The notes under the pieces: generated by a model
Told to the model about the DNA's origin: nothing
Databases searched by the model: none
The model's input: only the letters and a program-made list of their open reading frames with translations
Translations under genes and position numbers: made by a program
Shown here: positions 6,824 to 11,079 of the stretch, one piece after another
Position numbering within the stretch: position 1 is the first letter of the stretch
Layout of the letters: every line of letters starts with the position of its first letter
Source of the DNA: Bacteroidales bacterium
Lineage (GTDB): Bacteria; Bacteroidota; Bacteroidia; Bacteroidales; FEN-979
Length of the DNA stretch: 11,079 nt
Assembly (NCBI GenBank): GCA_016926765.1
Contig: JAFGNY010000057.1
Location: 1 to 11,079, forward strand
Reading direction: 5' to 3'

Positions 6824-8884
6824 ATGAAAAAAATGATCTATTTAATTGTTGCGATGATGATGGTAATGATGGTAGCCTGTAATGGTACAAAGAAAGAGAA
6901 AACAGACGAGTTCAAATGGCAGACTGAACAATTTGCCGACTTGCGCGTTCTCCGGTATCAGATCCCCGGGTGGGATGAACTTACCCTGAAACAAAAGGAA
7001 CTGGTCTATTACCTCTCGCAGGCCGCTCTCTGTGGACGCGATATAACCTATAATCAGAACTATAAAAACAACTTGCTGGTGAGAAATACCCTGGAAGCCA
7101 TTTATAAAAATTATAAGGGGGACCGTTCTACCCAGGATTTTTCAAATTTTCTGACCTATCTGAAACGCGTTTGGTTTTCCAACGGCATTCACCACCATTA
7201 CAGCATGGATAAATTCTTCCCCGATATTCAAACCGACTACTTTACAACGCTTCTCATGGATGTCCCTCCCGAACAACTTCCTTTGAAGGATGGACAAACT
7301 CAGGAGGAGTTTACCGAAGAGATCACTACGATCATCTTTGATCCGGAAGTTGCTCCCAAACGGGTCAGCCTGGATGCCTCCACAGACATGGTTGAAGCCT
7401 CGGCATGTAATTTCTACGAAGGTGTCACCCAGCAGGAGGCAGAAGATTTCTATGCAAAGAAACGGTCAGATGACCTGAAAGCGGGAAATAATACCAGAAT
7501 ATCCTATGGATTGAATTCCAGGCTGGTAAAAAAAGAGGGGGAGATCACAGAACAGGTATGGAAACTGAATGGGATGTACCATCCGGCGATTGAAAAGATC
7601 CTCTACTGGCTGGAAAAAGCTGCTACTGTTACAGAAACTCCGGAACAGAAAGCAGCTCTGGATAAACTGATCGAGTTCTACGAAACGGGCGACCTGGTTG
7701 CATTTGATGACTACAGCATCCTTTGGCTCAATGACCAGAATTCGGATATAGATTTTATCAACGGCTTTATTGAAACCTATGGAGACCCCCTGTCGATGAA
7801 AGCTACCTGGGAGTCCGTTGTGAATTTCAAAGATAAAAAAGCAACAGAACGTACCATCATCCTGGCCGGCAATGCACAGTACTTCGAGGATAACAGTCCG
7901 GTTGATCCGGAGTTTAAGAAGAAAGAGGTGAAAGGTGTGAGCGCGAAAGTGATCAACGTGGCGCAACTCGGTGGCGACTGTGATCCTACCACTCCGATCG
8001 GCATCAATCTTCCGAATGCTGAATGGATCAGGAAAGATCATGGTTCCAAATCGGTTACGATGGAGAACATCACCTATGCATATGACCAGTCCTCACTGGG
8101 GAACGGCTTCCTGGAGGAGTTTGCCTGGTCCCCTGAGGAGATTCAACGCCAGCGCGAATATGGCTTCCTCGCCGGCAATCTGACCACCGACATGCACGAA
8201 TGCCTCGGTCATGCTGCCGGACAACTGCTTCCGGGAACCAGCCCCGACGCGATGAAAAACTACCATTCAACCCTGGAAGAGGCAAGAGCCGATCTGTTCG
8301 CACTCTATTACATCATGGATCCCAAACTGATGGTACTGGGATTGGTACCTTCCATGGAGGTTGGAAAAGCTGAATATGATAACTACATCCGGAATGGATA
8401 CCTGACCCAACTGGTGAGGATCCAGCCGGGAAAGGATGTGGAAGAGTCTCATATGCGCGATCGCAAGCTGATTGCAACCTGGTGTTATGAGAAAGGGAAA
8501 GAGAAGAACATCATCGAACTGCTTGAAAGAGACGGAAAAACCTATATCCGGATCAATGATTATGAGGGATTGCGCAACCTGTTCGGCGAATTGCTTAACA
8601 AGATCCAGCGGATCAAATCAACCGGAGACTACGAGACCGGGAAGGAGTTGGTGGAAACGTATGCCGTTAAGGTGGACCAGGAGCTGCATAACCAGATGCT
8701 AAAACGGTATAAGAAACTGAATATCGCTCCGTACGGTGGGTTTATCAACCCCGTTCTGACCCCTGTTTTTCAGGATGACACCCTCTCGGATATCCTCGTT
8801 ACCTACCCCGATGATTTTACCGGACAGATGATGACCTATTCAAATGAATTCTCTTACCTGCCGGCACGTTGCAAGAATGATTAA
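6824..8884 (+). CDS. Dipeptidyl peptidase III family zinc peptidase (M49), predicted lipoprotein
   Basis: The 686-residue product belongs to peptidase family M49, which removes dipeptides from the N-termini of oligopeptides. The zinc site is intact. HECLGH at 458-463 supplies two His ligands and the catalytic Glu459. EEARAD at 485-490 supplies the third ligand, probably Glu486. The spacing of 28 residues agrees with what I recall for the Bacteroides thetaiotaomicron enzyme, which also has HECLGH. The N-terminus (MKK, a Met-rich hydrophobic stretch, MVAC with Cys20) is a lipoprotein signal, so the enzyme should be anchored in the envelope and act on periplasmic or external peptides. Proteins of this group are sometimes labelled dihydrofolate reductase in databases; nothing here supports that. 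The gene starts 11 nt after the LRR gene and overlaps the HAD gene by 8 nt. Confidence 0.93.
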   Translation: MKKMIYLIVAMMMVMMVACNGTKKEKTDEFKWQTEQFADLRVLRYQIPGWDELTLKQKELVYYLSQAALCGRDITYNQNYKNNLLVRNTLEAIYKNYKGDRSTQDFSNFLTYLKRVWFSNGIHHHYSMDKFFPDIQTDYFTTLLMDVPPEQLPLKDGQTQEEFTEEITTIIFDPEVAPKRVSLDASTDMVEASACNFYEGVTQQEAEDFYAKKRSDDLKAGNNTRISYGLNSRLVKKEGEITEQVWKLNGMYHPAIEKILYWLEKAATVTETPEQKAALDKLIEFYETGDLVAFDDYSILWLNDQNSDIDFINGFIETYGDPLSMKATWESVVNFKDKKATERTIILAGNAQYFEDNSPVDPEFKKKEVKGVSAKVINVAQLGGDCDPTTPIGINLPNAEWIRKDHGSKSVTMENITYAYDQSSLGNGFLEEFAWSPEEIQRQREYGFLAGNLTTDMHECLGHAAGQLLPGTSPDAMKNYHSTLEEARADLFALYYIMDPKLMVLGLVPSMEVGKAEYDNYIRNGYLTQLVRIQPGKDVEESHMRDRKLIATWCYEKGKEKNIIELLERDGKTYIRINDYEGLRNLFGELLNKIQRIKSTGDYETGKELVETYAVKVDQELHNQMLKRYKKLNIAPYGGFINPVLTPVFQDDTLSDILVTYPDDFTGQMMTYSNEFSYLPARCKND

Positions 8885-9380
8885 ACAAGTGATAGTTGAC
8901 TGGGGCGGGACCATCATGATCGATTACGCGCTGGAAGGCCCGATGTATTTATGGGAAAAAGTGGATTGGGTCCCCGGGGCGCAATTTGCTTTACGTGAAT
9001 TAGCTGCTCAATATCCTCTTTGCATAGCTACCAATGCCCCGCATTCAGGAACGGAAGAGATGATCAAAGCGCTTGATCGTGTTGGCGCCAGGCGTTTTTT
9101 TTCAACTTTCTTCTCTTCCAAAGAACTTGGCTACGGAAAACCTGATCCCCGGTTTTTTCTTGCGATTGCCGGGAAACTAGGGATGGCTCCGGAAGAATGC
9201 CTGATGGTGGGAAACCATTATACAAACGATATCATCGGAGCCAAGGAGGCCGGCATGCTGACAATTTACTATAATGAGAAGCAACTGAACGGTCCATTCG
9301 ACAAAGCTGACCGGGTGATTGATGATATGGGAGATCTGGCGGGAGCTATCAGATCGATTGCTGGCAAGGAGCGGAGGTAG
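8877..9380 (+). CDS. Small HAD-superfamily hydrolase-like protein with altered motifs
   Basis: The start at 8877 gives 167 residues beginning MIKQVIVDWGGT, directly at the first HAD strand, with an 8-nt overlap (ATGATTAA) with the M49 gene. An ATG 33 nt earlier would add an unrelated extension. HAD motifs in order are as follows. Motif I is DWGGT with nucleophile Asp8, but Gly10 stands where most phosphatases have the acid/base Asp. Motif II is CIATNA with Thr52. Motif III is Lys88 in YGKPDP. Motif IV is MVGNHYTNDI, where Asn113 replaces the first Asp and Asp118 remains. Only a very small cap (about 16-32) is present. Phosphonatases also lack the second motif-I Asp (DxAGT), but their Schiff-base Lys cap is not present here. 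The protein may be a phosphatase of unusual chemistry or a binding protein. The substrate is unknown. Confidence 0.87.
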   Translation: MIKQVIVDWGGTIMIDYALEGPMYLWEKVDWVPGAQFALRELAAQYPLCIATNAPHSGTEEMIKALDRVGARRFFSTFFSSKELGYGKPDPRFFLAIAGKLGMAPEECLMVGNHYTNDIIGAKEAGMLTIYYNEKQLNGPFDKADRVIDDMGDLAGAIRSIAGKERR

Positions 9381-9417
9381 AGGCGCGGCACACCTCGCCT
9401 TGCACCCGGTTGAAGGC
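9381..9417 (+). other. Two overlapping short hairpins between the HAD and M23 genes
   Basis: AGGCG (9381-9385) can pair with CGCCT (9396-9400). GCCTT (9397-9401) can instead pair with AAGGC (9413-9417). The two 5-bp stems share the same middle segment and exclude each other. They begin immediately after the HAD stop codon. The stems are short and no T-tract follows, so a terminator is not supported. It could be a degenerate dispersed palindromic repeat. Confidence 0.3.
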
Positions 9418-9434
9418 ACAGCATAGTAGTAGTG

Positions 9435-11079
9435 ATGATAAATTCACTCAATATAACTTTAATCCGGCATCCGGTATCCGGGAACCCGAGTCCGGTATCT
9501 GCCATCCTGTTTTCATGGGTCTGTACCCTGACCTTCTTGCTATTTTTTTCATTATCAGGGTACTCCCAGCTGAATTATCCCCAGAAGCTATTCCGGTCAC
9601 CGGTTGATTTCAGGATCTACCTGTCAGGAACCTATGGAGAGATCAGACCCAACCATTTTCATTCGGGGATTGATATCCGTACCGGGGGAGAGACCGGTAA
9701 ACCGGTGTATGCTGCTGCAGATGGCTATGTTTCCCGGATTTTCGTATCTCCCTGGGGTTTCGGAAAGGCAATTTACCTTGATCATCCCGGAGGTTACACG
9801 ACCGTGTACGGACACCTCGACCGCTTTCGCGGAGAGATCGCCGCTTATGCGCTTCGTCAGCAATATACCAATGAATCTTTTTCGATGGATGTGACCGTTC
9901 ACGCCGGCAAGATCCAGGTTCGAAAAGGCGATGTAATCGGCTATTCTGGCAATTCAGGCTCTTCAGGAGGTCCTCACCTGCATTTTGAGATCAGGGATGC
10001 CAGGAATCAGGAACCCCTGGATCCGCTTTCCTTCGGAATCCCGATTGAAGACCACCAGTCACCTCTGATCAAGTGGGTCAGGATCTATCCGCATGGCCCC
10101 TTTTCGATGGTTAACTTCGCATCCAACCCGAAGTCGTTGCAGGCTTCCGGGGGCGGAGGCGCTTTTTCTGTCACTGAAAAAGATACCGTGATGGTTACGG
10201 GAGATATCATTTTCGGGATTGAGGCATACGACTACCAGGATGGCTCTTCTATCCGGTGTGGCATCAAATCGATTGAGCTGAAGGTTGACGGTGTACATCT
10301 GTTTGGTCAGAATATCGAACGCTATGCCTTTGCCGATACAAGGTATGTCAACGCGATCCTTGATTATCCCCAGAACATGCGAAATAAACAGCGTTACTTC
10401 CGTTCATATGTTGCTCCCGGAAATAAACTGGATATCTTCGAAGGAGTAGTAAATCACGGCGTTGTAAACTTTTCCGACAGAAATGCGCATAAGATACAGT
10501 ACATTGTCAGAGATGCACATGGCAATACATCACGGATTACATTTTGGGTTAGAAGCCATCCTCCACCAGGTACAGACGCCCGCACGGTTGTACCGGAACA
10601 ACCTGAAAATCTGTTTGCCTGGGACCGGGAAAACCGGTTTGAGACTACATACCTCACCTTTACGATGCCTGCAAACTCGCTGTATGAAGACCTGGATTTC
10701 CATTACTCATCAATGCCTCCCGTCAATGGAAGTTTTGCCAGTGTGCACTGCCTCCAGGATGAAGAGACTCCCTTACACCTCCGATGCTCTCTTACCATCC
10801 GGGCCGAAACCTTGCCCCGCGCGCTTGAGGAGAAAGCGATCCTGGTCAAGGTAGAAAAAGGAGGAAAATTTATCAGTCAGGGAGGCAGTTTTCGGAATGG
10901 GTTTGTCGAAGCCACCATCCGAGAATTCGGCGACTACACAATCGGTGTGGATACGATCCCTCCGAAGATCAAGCCGGTGAATATCTACAACAACAAGAAC
11001 GTCAGTAAGCAGAGTACGATTGTGGTGACGATCTCCGACGACCTCTCCGGTATCCAGAATTACAAGGGAACCCTCAACG
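9435..11079 (+). CDS. Secreted M23-family metallopeptidase, 3' end beyond window
   Basis: The frame is open from the ATG at 9435 to the window end (548 codons). M23 enzymes cut peptide bonds in peptidoglycan cross-links. The active site is complete: HSGID gives zinc ligands His76 and Asp80, PHLH gives His181 and zinc ligand His183, and YGHLD gives His127. His127 and His181 correspond to the catalytic histidines of LytM. The distance from His127 to His181 is 54 residues, against 31 in LytM, because of an inserted helical segment (FRGEIAAYALRQQY onward). After about residue 200 there is a long region with Ig/FN3-like strands, including DTIPPKIKPV and ISDDLSGIQNY near the end. A hydrophobic signal (ILFSWVCTLTFLLFFSLSGYSQ, about 24-45) is preceded by an unusually long, non-basic n-region encoded by a heptamer repeat. 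This is the only in-frame ATG before the peptidase domain. The HAD gene ends 54 nt upstream in the same frame. Confidence 0.88.
   Translation, partial: MINSLNITLIRHPVSGNPSPVSAILFSWVCTLTFLLFFSLSGYSQLNYPQKLFRSPVDFRIYLSGTYGEIRPNHFHSGIDIRTGGETGKPVYAAADGYVSRIFVSPWGFGKAIYLDHPGGYTTVYGHLDRFRGEIAAYALRQQYTNESFSMDVTVHAGKIQVRKGDVIGYSGNSGSSGGPHLHFEIRDARNQEPLDPLSFGIPIEDHQSPLIKWVRIYPHGPFSMVNFASNPKSLQASGGGGAFSVTEKDTVMVTGDIIFGIEAYDYQDGSSIRCGIKSIELKVDGVHLFGQNIERYAFADTRYVNAILDYPQNMRNKQRYFRSYVAPGNKLDIFEGVVNHGVVNFSDRNAHKIQYIVRDAHGNTSRITFWVRSHPPPGTDARTVVPEQPENLFAWDRENRFETTYLTFTMPANSLYEDLDFHYSSMPPVNGSFASVHCLQDEETPLHLRCSLTIRAETLPRALEEKAILVKVEKGGKFISQGGSFRNGFVEATIREFGDYTIGVDTIPPKIKPVNIYNNKNVSKQSTIVVTISDDLSGIQNYKGTLN
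9462..9510 (+). repeat. Degenerate heptamer tandem repeat (ATCCGGN) at the 5' end of the M23 gene
   Basis: Seven consecutive 7-nt units can be read: ATCCGGC, ATCCGGT, ATCCGGG, AACCCGA, GTCCGGT, ATCTGCC, ATCCTGT. The first three are near identical and later ones decay. Units three to five also form an imperfect palindrome (CCGGG, AA, CCCG). The repeat lies between the only ATG and the hydrophobic signal core, and codes for an HPVSGNPSPVSA-like stretch. Because 7 is not a multiple of 3, a change in copy number would shift the reading frame. Confidence 0.6.

Noticed and set aside
7466..8041. 191-codon minus-strand open frame inside the M49 gene
   Set aside because: It is antisense to the peptidase coding sequence, with no recognisable domain.
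8844..8876. Earlier start for the HAD-like protein at 8844
   Set aside because: The 11 extra residues are read inside the M49 coding sequence, and the HAD fold begins right at the ATG at 8877.
9454..9461. Promoter element TAACTTTA ahead of the M23 signal sequence
   Set aside because: It mismatches TAnnTTTG at the last base, and a transcript from it would begin downstream of the only in-frame ATG.
9604..9894. 96-codon plus-strand open frame, and similar frames at 9410-9607 and 10483-10854
   Set aside because: They are out-of-frame readings of the M23 gene, whose frame has the HxxxD and HxH motifs and is continuous through the region.
1..11079. Mobile element, phage, CRISPR or defence island
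   Set aside because: No transposase, integrase, recombinase, direct-repeat/spacer array, nuclease or tRNA-edge signature was seen. The repeats found are within proteins or short intergenic ones.

Overview
The window looks like chromosomal DNA from a member of the Bacteroidota, probably Bacteroidales-like and of moderate GC. The evidence is the weak or absent Shine-Dalgarno sequences, two candidate promoter elements matching the Bacteroidetes -7 consensus TAnnTTTG, and typical Bacteroidetes proteins: a lipoprotein M49 dipeptidyl peptidase III with an HECLGH site, an M23 peptidase with an extended C-terminal region, and secreted proteins of unknown function. There are no rRNA, tRNA, CRISPR or transposase genes, and no gene-free stretch longer than 100 bases.

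Layout. At the left edge, on the minus strand, is the N-terminal 266 codons of a membrane-anchored polysaccharide-biosynthesis dehydratase/epimerase of the CapD/FlaA1 type, cut by the window edge. It diverges from a long plus-strand run that fills the rest of the window. That run begins with gcvT (T protein of the glycine cleavage system). Next come four consecutive genes for exported proteins: a helical probable lipoprotein with an internal 65-residue duplication, a small secreted protein, a 276-residue secreted protein, and an 836-residue leucine-rich-repeat protein made of three tandem modules. After these are a lipoprotein dipeptidyl peptidase III, a small HAD-like protein with altered catalytic motifs, and a secreted M23 metallopeptidase cut by the right edge.

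The genes are tightly packed. Gaps are 4 to 11 nt at several junctions, and two junctions overlap by 11 and 8 nt. Most of the run therefore probably forms one transcript, read from a candidate promoter near 824-831. The two longer gaps carry structure. A long near-perfect hairpin with A and T tracts sits at 3404-3457. At the start of the M23 gene there are short alternative hairpins and a degenerate heptamer tandem repeat (9381-9510).

How the genes might work together is inference. gcvT is ordinary C1 metabolism and is probably only a genomic neighbour. The four exported proteins, two of which appear to share an NTF2-like domain (with a possible half-domain in a third), are the least explained and most interesting part. 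Together with the peptidases they suggest a cell-envelope function. No function for the four-gene set could be recognised from sequence alone.
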